Assembly (NCBI GenBank): GCA_963556495.2
Contig: OY747723.1
Span: 18,412,001 to 18,476,000 of the forward strand
DNA length: 64,000 nucleotides
Reading direction: 5' to 3'
Source of the DNA: Valencia hispanica
Taxonomy: Eukaryota; Chordata; Actinopteri; Cyprinodontiformes; Valenciidae
The position numbers and the translations under genes are program-made. The notes under the pieces were generated by a model. That model did no database searches. It was given only the letters and a program-made list of their open reading frames with translations, and was not told the origin of the DNA. Positions within the stretch are counted from its first letter, which is position 1; every line of letters starts with the position of its first letter. Positions 45,126-56,385 of the stretch are shown in pieces.

Positions 45126-45889
45126 TATACTTAAGAAATGTAATTTGAAGTGAGCCAAATTTTCTCCAGAACACGAGAGACTGAAGCTATTATGGGATTT
45201 TCTTGCTTTTACCCATGACAGTAAAAGCAGTCATGGAAACTTTTTTACCATAAGTGTATTACATATTAGTATAAGAGTCAAGCGTTTCACACAGTCTGTT
45301 CCAGGAAAAAAACAAAAAACAAATATCCAAAGAAAGCAATGAAACCAGTGAATAAAGAGATACAAAACCCAAACAATTAAGGGACATAAAATCCTTCATA
45401 AAGCTGTGACAAAAGGAAACAAGTTGAGATAAATGTCAAAACTACCAAAAGGCACCTTATGTCTTCAAAGGATATTAAAAAATACACCTGAAATTAAATA
45501 GAATATACAACGAATAGCCAATATATGCCTTTTCTATTCAAGTTCTACCGACATTCTCTACATTGTTTTCTTATTAGATGGAAAAGGCAGCTTGGGATTG
45601 TTCACATTCATCACATGGAGCCAATTGTTTAATGTAAAAGTGCTGTCAACTGTTCTCTGGCATCAAACACACATGGTGACAGGGTTCCTAAAGTACAAAA
45701 ACTTCTATTATCTGGTGAAAATAGATTGTTTCAGGTCATTGAACTGTGTGGTCTGAAGGGCACTGTTCCCAGTGTTGGCTGTATTTGGTGTCTTCATGTC
45801 TAACCTGGCCTCTTGACACCTTGAAAATGATAGTGTAGTGACATGGACCAGAATTAATAAGATGTTAAGAGTAGCATTGCAATGTGTAA
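45126..45889. other. Intergenic AT-rich DNA
   Basis: No gene or repeat recognised. Confidence 0.5.
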
Positions 45890-47235
45890 TGTCAGATTTG
45901 TTCAGAGATTCTGTGATCGGTTTGGACCTGGTGCGTGCCTGGCCGGGCCTGGGAGGGCCGGTGTGTCGGTCGGCCGATGCGCTGGGCCGATATCTTCCTT
46001 TGGTTGGTTGGGGCACCTCTTTTAGGGGTAACAGGTTTGGGATTGTTGGGTGGTGGCTGCTCGGTGGCTCGGCGGGACACGGATCCAGCGTCTCTGCTCG
46101 TTCGATCACCTGTTCTGCACGCACCCTCCGTGGTCGGTTCATTGGCGGGTTGGACTGGCCCTGGCCTTTGTTGGATGCCTGGTCTCGGCGCTCTGCGTTG
46201 CGCGGGATCAGGACTCGGGAGCTGGTACAACTTGGTGTCCAGGTGCTGGCTGAACTTGGCCTGGGGATGCTATCCATCCGCTGGGGATGCTATCCATCCG
46301 CTGCGGCTACTGGTGAGGCGCCCCGACATGGGGCAGGGGTGGGGCGCTGGGATGTGGGCGGTGGGGATTGGCCCAGGGTGGTGGGGGCGCGTGGCAGCCG
46401 GCCGCGGCCCCTGCGGTGCCGGGGGCCCCTCGTTGGGCGGTCCCTTGTTGGGTCTCTGCTGGGGGTCGGGGCGCCCCTGGGCCCTGGCTCTCCCGGTCCA
46501 TGGACCGGCCCGCCCTGGCGCGGCTGGTTGCCGGCGGGCCCCGTGGGCTCTTCACTGCTGCCCCCGGGCCCCTGCATAGTAGCCGCTGGACGTTCCCCTG
46601 GGGTTCTCCTTTGCTCCTCTCTTGGGGGATGCGGTCGGCCCCGCCCGGGTCCGCCTGGGGCTCTGGGGTCCTTTGGACGTCTTGGGTCCGATCTCCTTCA
46701 TGTCTGCATCGATTCCTGGGAGACGGATTGATGCCTGCTCACACCAGCTATCGAACACTCTTATGGAGAAACCTTATATGCACCAGCATGCTCACACACA
46801 CACATAGATGTGGGGTCTCTGGTGTTTACAGATATATTCTTGGGCTGAGGTTATCATTACTAGAGCTTGATTAATCGGTACCATGAGTTTTTCTGTGACA
46901 TTGTTGTTGTATTTTTATATCCATTCTTGTGTGATGTGGTTGTGTAGTTCTTAGTTCACGATGTTAGGTTTGATTGGTCAATGTTCCTTTTTCGTGTTTT
47001 GTTTGGTTTTTTCCCCTCTCTCTGCCGTCCTTTGGGTATGGAGGCAGACTTCAATGTTTTCCTGTGTTTTCTTTGTTCCCTTTCCTTTCTTGTATTTTCA
47101 ACTCACCCTCTCTCATGACTTTTTGTTGCCTACCTCTCTTCTTCATCTTCTTTCTTTCTTCCCCTTAATTTTCCGTCTCCGTGTCCATAACATCAGGAAA
47201 TAAAAACCCCAGCAATTCATAATAAAGATTTTTCA
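45890..47235 (+). mobile_element. GC-rich island with long 3'-UTR-like tail; probable LINE 3' end
   Basis: A sharply bounded GC- and CpG-rich block (about 45910-46740) interrupts AT-rich DNA, followed by a T/C-rich 500-bp stretch and aggaaataaaaaccccagca, cataataaag at about 47195-47228. Long overlapping frames on both strands (for example 45838-46731 and 45935-46579) have only Gly/Pro/Arg/Trp low-complexity content, so they are products of composition, not genes. A GC-rich body with a T/C-rich then A-rich end recalls the 3' UTR of L1/Tx1-type fish LINEs, but I cannot confirm the family. A 20-bp unit (ctggggatgctatccatccg) is directly repeated at 46261-46300. Confidence 0.4.
46261..46300. repeat. 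Perfect tandem duplication of 20 bp
   Basis: ctggggatgctatccatccg occurs twice in a row, within the GC-rich island. Confidence 0.9.
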
Positions 47236-48854
47236 CACATATATCAAGTGGAGTACTTTAGCAAAAGCTGTACTGCTCCGCTTGTGAAAGTAAATCTGTT
47301 GGGCTTCTACTTGGTACTCAGACACCAATTCTGAGCTCCACACTGCCAAACAGGACACGTAAAAAAAAAGAAAAAAAGTAGAGATGAATGTTTATCGATC
47401 AGTATAAAATGGATGTTTAGACGGGAGGGTGCAGGTCAGTTCATACAACACTCTGTGTGTGCTGATGCTTTTTGTTAATTGACAAGACGAATTTAAATGT
47501 ACTCTTGGACCACAGAAGGAATCTTCTCATCTTTGTTAAGATAAATAACGCCTCCGTAATATTGATCACATAATTCTATAACAATCTACAGTCATATTTA
47601 TTAAATAATATACGTTCCAATGAGGCTCGTTTGTCAGACTAAAAGTTCCTTTTGAAAATAACCTTAAAGCAGGTGTTAAACAAACTTTATATTAAGCCCA
47701 CTTGAAAAAAAAAAAAAATTATTAGTAGATCTGATGTAATAATCTAATCATAAATGTTTTTTTGTTTAGCCTTTATTGGAATATCATAATTAACAGAAAT
47801 AAATGCTAAAAAACATCAGTCTTTGTGTAATTCATTTATATATGAGTATAATGCGACTAGACAAAGTAAGGATTGGTGTAAAGAAAAATGGGAAAAAAAA
47901 CACATCCCTGATGTTCACCAAATCCACAGTTGCATGAGAATGAACCATGATTTCTGCTTTTCTTCTTCTTGATCTCCATTTCAAGCTGACTGACAGACTG
48001 ACAGTGATAGAAAAACTCAAAGAAATGGAGACAGAAAATCGAAGCTATTTACTGACGGAAAGCCAGACAAACTAAAATGACTGACGGGTTTGGAGGCTGG
48101 AGAGCAGACTTCTTCAGGCCTCTGAAAGGTGTTTAATAGAAATTAACTGACTGAGATACTGGTCCCATTGGTAGGTGTCTAGACTGATAACCAGCTGGTC
48201 AGCTTCAACTGAAGAGTTGCATCAAAAGATGCGAGGGAAAGGAAATAGAAGAGGTGGTGCCTGCTTTTATATAACTGTAGATTAAGGTTTTTGTCACAGA
48301 AAAATGATGAACCAGTTAGAATGACAGGTGGAAAAGGGATCTAAGAAAAGAGTGCTATATTGTTGCATAGCGAGCTCTCTTGGGCAGCTTTAAAGATCCA
48401 ACAGAGCCAACAGTTTACCCGTTGTGCCAAAAACTAGAATGTCTTGCGGGCAGATAAAGCTACTTAAAGCTTTTATCACACAATTACTTCCATGTGATAT
48501 GACTTCCGGGCTGAAAATGGCCCTTGCAGAGTAGCTGCACTTAATCTGAGCGCTGATTAAATACTTATCTTGTTAAGGTGTAAAATCAAGTGTAAGTAAT
48601 GAGATGTTACTTAGAGGAACCTGTTCCAGATGCATAAGGATTTTTTTCCCCAAAATGGTTTAAAGAGGGTTAGAAATGTTCAACCTGTTGTTCGGAGTGC
48701 CTCATTGAAAATTGACTTTCTGATTTTGACCGCGTGTATATTACAATTGCATTAGTGGATTTGTAAACACATTTATAGACTCTCGGCAAAAGAAATAATA
48801 GCCGATTAAAGGTCATGATTTCTGAGTAGAGCCTACCATCTTTCAATAATCCTG
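47236..48854. other. Intergenic DNA, nothing recognised
   Basis: AT-rich with short frames only; an A-run lies at 47706-47718. Confidence 0.5.
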
Positions 48855-49058
48855 CTGTGTCGGAATTTTCAAACCTCTAAAAGAACCACAACTTCTCCAC
48901 AACTTCCTTAACCTGTCTACTGTGTTCCTTGGTGTTCTTGATGCTAATGTCCTCCACCACACAACTGAGGCCCTCAAGGAACAGCTGTATCTAAAGTTTG
49001 TGGTTGTGACAAAATGTGGACAAAGTTCCAGCGATGTGAATGATTTTGCAAGGCACTG
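48855..49058 (-). mobile_element. Internally deleted Tc1-like terminal fragment
   Basis: Antisense text tctaaaagaaccacaacttc, tccacaacttccttaacctg, tctactgtgttccttggtgt and ccctcaaggaacagctgtat is joined directly to terminal-repeat text aaagtttgtggttgtgacaa and gattttgcaaggcactg. The end at 49058 is followed by TA. The join removes the stretch that normally separates these blocks. Confidence 0.65.
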
Positions 49059-49135
49059 TAAAGGCCTCTGTAAGCAAATGGCTAATACAATCATAAATTG
49101 GTTGATTCAAAGCTAAGCAGAAATGAAGGCAATAA
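49059..49135 (+). repeat. Direct repeat copy 1, about 77 bp
   Basis: taaaggcctctgtaagcaaa through agcagaaatgaaggcaataa; it recurs 650 bp downstream with two differences. Copy 1 begins precisely at the TA that borders the Tc1-like terminus. Confidence 0.85.
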
Positions 49136-49707
49136 GAACACAGAATCTGCTGAGTAGGCCACATTCCAGGCTGTTCATCTACCAGCACGTTATTTTTGAG
49201 TTTTTTTCCACATTTATCTTAACAATTAATGATACAGTAAACCTTGATGTAACAGATTGTGTCTGTTTGAAACTATGCCTCTAACTACAAAAAAAAAGGT
49301 TTCTCCTCCACTGAAGTGATGTACTTTCCCAATTATCGCATCTGCTTGGCTCATGAGCAGGCAATAGGAAAAGGACTAAACCCATTGATTGTGTTCAGAG
49401 TAGTGGGCATTGTAGCCTTGTGGACGGCACAGCTGTTTAAGTACAGTTATTCGCACCTCTGGTAAATCTATATAAATTCCCTCACATTAAAATCACTTTA
49501 AGTCCCCCCTTTTCTTTTTTTTTTTTTTTTTACAAAATCCCTAAATATTTTTAAATCAAAAATAAGTTGTCTAAGTCAGAGTGTTTAGGAGCCTTTTAAT
49601 TAGTGGTCCAAGACTGCCTGTCCATGTCTGGTAACCAGTCTGGAATCAAATCTTGGAGTAATTCAAGCTATCCAAGTTTCCTCAAAGAGTCATTGTAGAT
49701 GGAACTG
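49136..49707. other. Intergenic spacer between the 77-bp repeats
   Basis: Contains a poly-T tract (about 49516-49532). No gene is recognised. Confidence 0.5.
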
Positions 49708-49785
49708 TAAAAGGCCTCTGTAAGCATATGGCTAATACAATCATAAATTGGTTGATTCAAAGCTAAGCAGAAATGAAGGCAATAA
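49708..49785 (+). repeat. Direct repeat copy 2, about 78 bp
   Basis: taaaaggcctctgtaagcat through gaaatgaaggcaataaa; near-identical to 49059-49135. It is preceded by gatggaactg rather than by Tc1 sequence. Confidence 0.85.
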
Positions 49786-50003
49786 AATGGAGGGAAAGAG
49801 GAACACTTACACTGCATCACATTGTATACTGTCCACTCTTGATGCACCTCTTCAGGTATTTGGAAGACTGTCCGTCCGATTTGTGATGGTTATTTCACAC
49901 AGAAAAAGAAAATAAATGTAACTGCAACTTTACACCAGGAGTTTGATGCATTTTTACATGTAATATCCTACAGGACTAAATCAATCTGATCAAGTCATTA
50001 AAG

Positions 50004-50145
50004 GCAAGGCAAGGCAATTTTATCTGGAAAGCACACTTTCAACAACAAGGTAACTCAAGGTGCTTTACATGATTAAGGGGTAAAATAAAAATAGCAGTAA
50101 AACACAGACAAAGCATGTAAAGTAAAAACAGCAATAAAGCATTAA
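50004..50145 (-). mobile_element. Rex1-type LINE 3' tail, antisense
   Basis: ggcaaggcaaggcaatttta, gcacactttcaacaacaagg and aactcaaggtgctttacatg are the reverse complement of the tail at 60300-60380 (gtaaagcaccttgaatcacc ... aattgcattgccttgcc). This shows the two insertions belong to one family. About 140 bp remain. Confidence 0.7.
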
Positions 50146-52269
50146 ACTTTTTTTTTTCTTTCCATACTGTTTTACTCATTTACCCACCTGAGCGTATTGG
50201 TGTGTTATGTTAAAGCATATATGTAGAGTAACGGATGCAGAAGTATTGAGGCTATGCAACCAAAAGTTAAGTAGTTCTCTTCCATCTGCCAGTTATGTTG
50301 TTATTACATTTCAGGGCCAAAATTATGGATAAAATGTGTCAGTGATCTATTTAAGACATATATTGATACTTTTTAATGAGATCATAGCACTTAAAGTTTT
50401 TTACTACAAACCTCAGGCAAAATAGAGGGACTTTTTGTGTTTTCTACATAAACAAGTTCTGCAATTCACAATAATACTGAACCTGTGCTGTACATTGTTC
50501 ACCGCAAGTAAAAAGAGTTTTGGCTCTTTGGCTGAATTGTGCAAGCCACAAACTTGCCAACATTTTGAAAGGTATGAACTCTTTGATAAGTCACTGACTT
50601 ACATATAAATAGTGACTCATTTGGAGAATAGATGGAGGCTCGTGCAGGGTAAATTTGTTTTGGGAATGCAATTGCTATAACAATCCCCACCATCTATTTA
50701 TTCTTCAAACGAATGACTTCTGAATGTTTTATTCTGAACATACTGGAAATCCATTCTTCCCACTACATGATTAGTCACTTAATACTCAGCATTTGCTTGT
50801 GTGTTGATAAACATACAAATTAAACTGAAGCTTGTTGCAGTGAAGGGGAAAAACAATGCAAATCTGAGGAGTCTGAATGAGTTAAATTTGAATCAGACGA
50901 GCTTATTCCCATAATTAGCCAATTGTGTTTGGAGACCGAGAAAGTTAAATCCGCTTCTTATTGTAAATAGGAATGTCTGGAGGCATTTGAAACAATGACT
51001 TATCTCTTATACACTAAGCACATCTGCAAGACTTCCTATTAATGTAGGATAACTGTTTATTTACTTATTTAGCAAAGGGATGCATGTTGCAAATTCTTCT
51101 AAAGCTATTAAATGAAAAGAAAAATAGCATATCTATACAGGTTTTAGCTTAGTTTTTTACACTAAACTTAAACCTTAGCTGACGAGAGAAGTTTGTGTTT
51201 GTTCCTCATTTTGTATTTTTTCTAATGGATAGCTAGCTAAAGACAGCCAAACAATACTTTCATATGTACCTGATATACCCATCTTGAATACAATCTCATA
51301 TTAAAATTAAATGTGGAATTACTATTATTATCATTATTATTATTATTATTATTATTTTTATTATTTACAAAATCACAAACCTCTAGCGAATGTAACAATA
51401 TGAGATGATTTAGCTTAAGTCAGAGCAAAAATTAAAATGCTGCAAAACAACTAAAACTGCGATGAGCCGGGCTGGACGAGGAAGCAAAGTTTATCCACCC
51501 TCACCATTTTTGTTGATGAGGATGGCAAGGGAGGTTTAACAATTCCTAAAGCTCACTATTGGAGAAATGCAACATATATGCAATATATGCTGCATATGAT
51601 TAAGACCACCAGGCTAATAGTGTTGGGTAGGTACCCAAACAGGTTTTCTATTGCATTTTTGTTTCTGTCCAATCAATTGGGGAGTGACATTCTGTGTTTT
51701 GCAGAGTAGGAGACGTACAAAAAAAGAAATTTGTGCTGGACAAGTTAGAAATTTATTTAGAAATTTCAATTCAGCGAAAAGTGGATTTTGCACTTTTTAA
51801 CCTAAACTTGTCAGATCTAAATGGAATGCAGTATGCAATCTAAAACTGATTAAGATTTATGAATGTAAGATTTGTTAGACCTTAATTGGATTTTTCAATT
51901 CTCTCTCTCTCCAAAACATTTTTTTAATCTAGAATTGTTGATATTTTGATATTCGATATACATGCAAAAAGTTAGAAAACAAGAACAATTTTCTCCAAAA
52001 GAAGATCATGGTTTTAAATTTGCATGATTATTATATGCTGTAGAAAGTCACTTATTAGGATAAATTTTCACTATATTTACCAGATGTTTGGATTTTTCTT
52101 GCTTAGTCTTTGCAATCGTTGAAGTAACATCAACTGACTTCAACAGCAGGGCATATGTACATTATTCAAACTGTGATTCAATTTGTATTAGCTTAACACT
52201 GGATTTGTGACTTTTGTAATATTATCTGCCCAGGAACTAAGTTGTTATTTTCGTTTGTGGTCATTTATT
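50146..52269. other. Intergenic DNA; complex stretch at 50560-51060 and a (TTA)n tract
   Basis: The 50560-51060 part is non-repetitive and includes AACAATGCAAAT (50852-50863), an overlapping SOX-like core and POU octamer, suggestive of an enhancer but unproven. A (TTA)n microsatellite spans about 51321-51360. No gene is supported. Confidence 0.4.
51321..51360. repeat. (TTA)n microsatellite, imperfect
   Basis: About 13 units of TTA with one interruption (ttatcatta). Confidence 0.9.
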
Positions 52270-52271
52270 TA

Positions 52272-53741
52272 CAGTGGGATAAAAAAAGTATTTAGTCAGC
52301 CACCAATTGTGCAATTTCTCCCACTTAAAAAGATGATAGAGGCCTGTTATCTTCATCACGGCATACCTTAACTATGAGAGACAAAATGAGAATGAAAAAA
52401 ATCCAGAAAATCACACGGTCTGATTTTTTAAATAATTTATTTTAAAATCATGGTGGGAAATAAGTATTTGGTCACCTACAAACAAGCAAGATTTCTGGCT
52501 CTCACAGACCTGAAACTTATTGTGTAAGAGGCTCCTCTGTCCTCCACTCGTTATATTTATCAATGGCACCTCTTTGAACTCGTTATCAATATAAAAGACA
52601 CCTGTCCACAACCTCAAATAGTCCCACTCCAAACTCCACTATGGCCAAGACCAAAGAGCTGTCAAAGGACACCAAAAACAAAATTGTAGACCTGCACTTG
52701 CCTGGGAAGACTGAATCTGCAATAGGTAAGCAGCTTGGTGTGAAGAAATCAACTGTGGGAGTAATTATTAGAAAATTGAAGGCATACAAGACCACTGATC
52801 ATTTCAATCGAGCTGGTGCTCCATGCAAGATCTCACCCCGTGGGGTCAAAAATATCACCAGAACGGTGAGCAAAAAAGGACTTAGTGAATGAACTGCAGA
52901 GAGCTGGGATTTAAGTAACAAGGCTACCATCAGTAACAAACTACGCCGCCAGGGACTCAAATCATGCAGTGCCAGACGTGTCCCCCTGCTTAAGCCAGTA
53001 CATCTCCAGGCCCGTCTGAAGTTTGCTAGAGAGCATTTAGATGATGCAGAAGAGGATTGGGAGAATGTCATATGGTCAAACAAAACCAAAATAGAACTTT
53101 TTGGTAAAAACTCTACTTGTTGTGTTTGGAGGAGAAAGAATACTGAGTTACATCCAAGGAACACCATACCTACTGTGAAGCATGGGGGTGGAAAAATCAT
53201 CCTTTGGGGCTGTTTTCTCTGTTTTTCAGCATGACAATGATCCCAAACACACTGCCCGGGTGAAGAAAGAGTGGCTTCGTAAGAAGCATTTCAAGGTCCT
53301 GGAGTGGCCTAGCCAGTCTCCAGATCTCAACCCATAGAAAATCTTTGGAGGGAGTTGGAAGTCTGTATTGCCCAGCGACAGCCCCAAAACGTCACAGCTC
53401 TAGAGGAGATCTGCATGAATGAATGGGTCTAAATACCAGCAACAGCGTGTGAAAACCTGGTAAAGTCTTACAGACAACGTTTCACCTCTGTCGTTGCCAA
53501 CAAAAGATATATGACAAAGTATTGAGATGAACGTTTGTTATTGACCAAATACTTATTTCCCACCATAATTTGCAAATAAATTCTTCAAAAATCAGACCAT
53601 GTGATGTCCTGGATTTTTTTATTTATTTTGTCTCTCATAGTTGAGGTATACCTATGATGAAAATTACAGCCCTCTGTCGTCTTTTTTAAGTGGGAGAACT
53701 TGCACTATTGATGGCTGACTAAATCCTTTTTTGCCCCACTG
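52272..53741 (+). mobile_element. Tc1-like transposon, both ends present, internally deleted
   Basis: The left end cagtgggataaaaaaagtat and the right end ccttttttgccccactg are inverted, as are the inner repeats (gtgcaatttctcccacttaa against ttttttaagtgggagaactt). TA lies on both sides (52270-52271 and 53742-53743), the exact Tc1 target duplication. Length is 1470 bp, shorter than the usual roughly 1.6 kb. The difference is accounted for by a deletion in the transposase core near 53216-53226. Long repeats and TA duplication are preserved, so the copy could be mobilised in trans by a matching transposase. Confidence 0.9.
52641..53495 (+). pseudogene. Tc1-like transposase, frameshifted and core-deleted
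   Basis: The open part (52641-52892) is the paired-type [43 protein letters not shown] and the [10 protein letters not shown] hinge. A frameshift near 52880 and TAA near 52914 end it. Beyond, other frames show IWSNKTKIELFG (53070s), where relatives have IWSDETK, so the first catalytic Asp is replaced by Asn. At 53216-53226 the sequence jumps from GCFL-type text straight to QHDNDPKHT (second Asp kept). At about 53322-53336 SPDLNP is followed by a one-base loss that shifts the final IENLW block. The enzyme would normally excise and insert the element at TA; this copy cannot. Confidence 0.9.
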
Positions 53742-53743
53742 TA

Positions 53744-54414
53744 GCAATGATCTGGTAACGTCAATGTTTACCTGAAGCTAACTTCACAAATATGACTTAA
53801 ATTGAAGCAATGTCTGAGCTTGTGGTAAATACACTGCACTTGCTCTGGATTTTAAGCATTGTGAAGAGAAATTTGAAATTGTCTTTCTTTTGGTTTTTCT
53901 TCAAAACTTATAAACCTTGTAAAGATGTTTTTCTTTTAAATATTTCAGATCAAACATGGTGGAGTCACAGTAATAAAGCATTAAAAATGGTGTAGTTTAT
54001 TAAGGGAAAAAGGAAATCCAATCAATGTGACAAAGGTCACACCTTTAATACACCTTCATTGACTGATTTATCTCAAACCCACAAGCGTGACAAAGTCACA
54101 TGACTTACATCATTTATGTTGCCATTACTCACACAAGTTTTAATTTATTAAGTCTAAGTAATGCATCACTGAACATGGTGAAGAATGTTCAAGTTATCAA
54201 TATAGACAGTATGTGCATTAATTACCCCTGACTGTTTTGTTTCAGTGCACTGTAGAATTCACAGTAAAAGACTTAAGGTGCATTATTTTCAGAACGGTTG
54301 CTCTTAAGATAAACCACTTTTTAATTTGTGGTTGGTCAGCCATCTACAGAGAGAAAGGTTTTCAACCACAAACTGACTTACCTGATAACATTTCATGCTA
54401 TTGTCATTGTATAA
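53744..54414. other. Intergenic DNA, nothing recognised
   Basis: AT-rich; no gene or repeat can be supported. Confidence 0.5.
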
Positions 54415-54750
54415 TTGGGGTCTTGGCCTTGCCTCCACTCGGCGCCCTGTGTCGGTGCCTCGGTTGCTGCTGTTGATGAACTGCTGGCGGTGCAGATGGC
54501 TCCTCTGATGACGTTTCCTTGCATGGTTCATCTGCACTCAGCCCAATGTCCTTTTTTACTCTTGCTTTTAACTGTGTGCGTGCATGGGAGTTGGTTGGGG
54601 GTAGGGGGGTATAACTGTGACCATGCTTTTAAATCTGTGGGGGAGGGATGGGAATGTAGTTTTATGTGGGGTCATTTTAATCTGTAGAGCTCTTTGTGAT
54701 GCAATTCTTGTATGAAAAGCGCTTTATAAATAAAGTTTGATTTGATTTGA
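54415..54750 (+). mobile_element. 5'-truncated LINE 3' UTR, same family as the - strand LINE
   Basis: gggtcttggccttgcctcca, ctgtgtcggtgcctcggttg, atggctcctctgatgacgtt and catgcttttaaatctgtggg are the reverse complement of 28972-29310. The end, gcgctttataaataaagttt then gatttgatttga, gives the family's true 3' terminus and tail. About 335 bp remain, the product of early termination of reverse transcription. Confidence 0.8.
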
Positions 54751-55084
54751 TAAGAAAGTTTACCCTCAATTCTGGGGTTTTACTCCTTAGGATGTGAAAA
54801 GAAATTAAAATGTTTTTTACCAGATACCAGGATTATAAAAAGTGAATCTAAAGTGTTCAAGACGAAAGGAATTATTGCACTTTTACTTCATAGCTTGTGA
54901 GCCTGTTGGTATTTAGCATACAAGAGTGTGCTAACACAAGGCCAAGGTGGCAGCATTTCCCTTTTAGAGAAGCAGTTGCCCCTCAATCTGGAAAGGTTTA
55001 TTATGAGAGGCCAAACTATTTCAAGTTCATAACTTTACGAATAAAACGATTATTTATAAGTGGAAAACATTTAACATAGCTAGT
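54751..55084. other. Intergenic DNA, nothing recognised
   Basis: No supportable feature. Confidence 0.5.
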
Positions 55085-55775
55085 TTTACTAGTCCATGCA
55101 TTCATCTTTAGTCGGCTTGATTATTGTAACAGCGTCTTTACAGGTCTACCTAAAAAATTAATTAGGAAACTGCAGCTCATCCAGAACTCGGCTGCTAGAG
55201 TTCTCACTAAAACCAAAAAAGTGGACCACATCAGTCCAGCTCTGAGGTCTTTACACTGGCTGCCTGTCTGTCAGAGGATAGACTTCAAAGTTCTGCTGCT
55301 GGTCTATAAAGCTCAGAATGGTTTAGGACCAAAATACATTGGTGATCTCCTGACCCAGTATGAACCTACCCGACCCCTCAGGTCATCTGGATCCGGTCGT
55401 TTATCAGTTCCCAGAGTCAGAACCAGACATGGAGAAGCTGCGTTCAGCTTATATGCTCCACATGTCTGGAACAAACTCCCAGAAAGCCTCAGATCAGCTG
55501 AAACACTCAGTTTATTTAAATCCAGGTTAAAGAACCACCTGTTCTCAGCTGCTTTTGATTAGATTTTTATTCTAAGTTTTAAATCTGCACGGTTTCTTTT
55601 AAGATTTTTTTAAGATTTTTTATTTTTATTTATTTTCTCATTTTAAATCATGGTTTTTATTGCTGTACTTTTGCTTTTTCTGCACCCTGCTGTGATGCTT
55701 TTGATGTTTTATGTAAAGCACTTTGAATTGTCTTGTAACATGAATTGTGCTATACAAATAAACTTGCCTAGAAGT
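55085..55775 (+). pseudogene. 5'-truncated Rex1/L2-type LINE: C-terminal ORF2 and tail
   Basis: The trace starts at about 55095 with [20 protein letters not shown] and [20 protein letters not shown], continues in the open frame 55221-55562 ([80 protein letters not shown]) and stops after LFSAAFD. The 3' UTR ends ctttgaattgtcttgtaaca...gtgctatacaaataaacttg. All catalytic blocks are missing, so it is an insertion remnant. The frame here is clean, so this copy is probably younger than the one at 59.4 kb. Confidence 0.8.
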
Positions 55776-55865
55776 GGACTATCCACTAAATCTATCCCAG
55801 AGTCAGTTTTTGTAGTCCTCAGAAAAATAGCAAAACACCCAAGAGCTTTATCTTACATTCTATTA

Positions 55866-55908
55866 GATGGATGGCTGGATGGATGGATGGATGGATGGAT
55901 GGATGGAT
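55866..55908. repeat. (GGAT)n microsatellite
   Basis: About ten units of ggat/atgg, directly after the LINE tail region. Confidence 0.95.
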
Positions 55909-56159
55909 TGATTAGGTTCAGTTAGCAGTTCAATGTTAAAGTGTATGACTGTACAATTACACACAGACTAATCAGGTATGATTTGTTTGACAATGTTGCC
56001 TGGAGAAAACATTATTTCTAAAGAAATGTTAAAAACATTTTGGCAATAGGACTTATGCAATCTGAATGAACCAGATGACTTATGTTATGTTACAATGTCA
56101 TTTGAACATATGATACCAAAGCAGGGAAGATTTAGTGAAAACCTAACAACTTATCAATT
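55909..56159. other. Intergenic DNA, nothing recognised
   Basis: No supportable feature. Confidence 0.5.
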
Positions 56160-56385
56160 TAAACCCCTCTTACCAGCTTTCAAGCATGGTGGTAGTTTGG
56201 GCTTGTTTTGCAGCCCCATGACATGGCTGCTGAGGCCACCTGTCCAACAGGTAAAGCCTGGCCAAAGTTGAGTAATCACCAAAATTAATGATCCAAAATA
56301 CAGCAGCATCAACACAATGATAAAAAAAATCAAGGTTTTGCAGTAGCCCAATCGAAGTCCAGGTCAGAAAACACAAATTAAGGTT
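56160..56385 (+). mobile_element. Tc1-like transposase core fragment
   Basis: The + strand gives the order of the Tc1 catalytic core: aagcatggtggtagtttggg (KHGGS-L), cttgttttgcagcc (gCF), aatgatccaaaatacagcag (NDPKys, the second Asp region) and caaggttttgcagtagccca, atcgaagtccaggtc (kvLqWPnrSPg). Stops interrupt it. About 225 bp remain, without ends. Confidence 0.6.

Noticed and set aside
45838..46731. Long ORFs of 297, 214 and 189 codons on both strands
   Set aside because: They overlap in several frames, consist of Gly/Pro/Arg/Trp low complexity and coincide with the GC-rich block, where stop codons are rare by composition.
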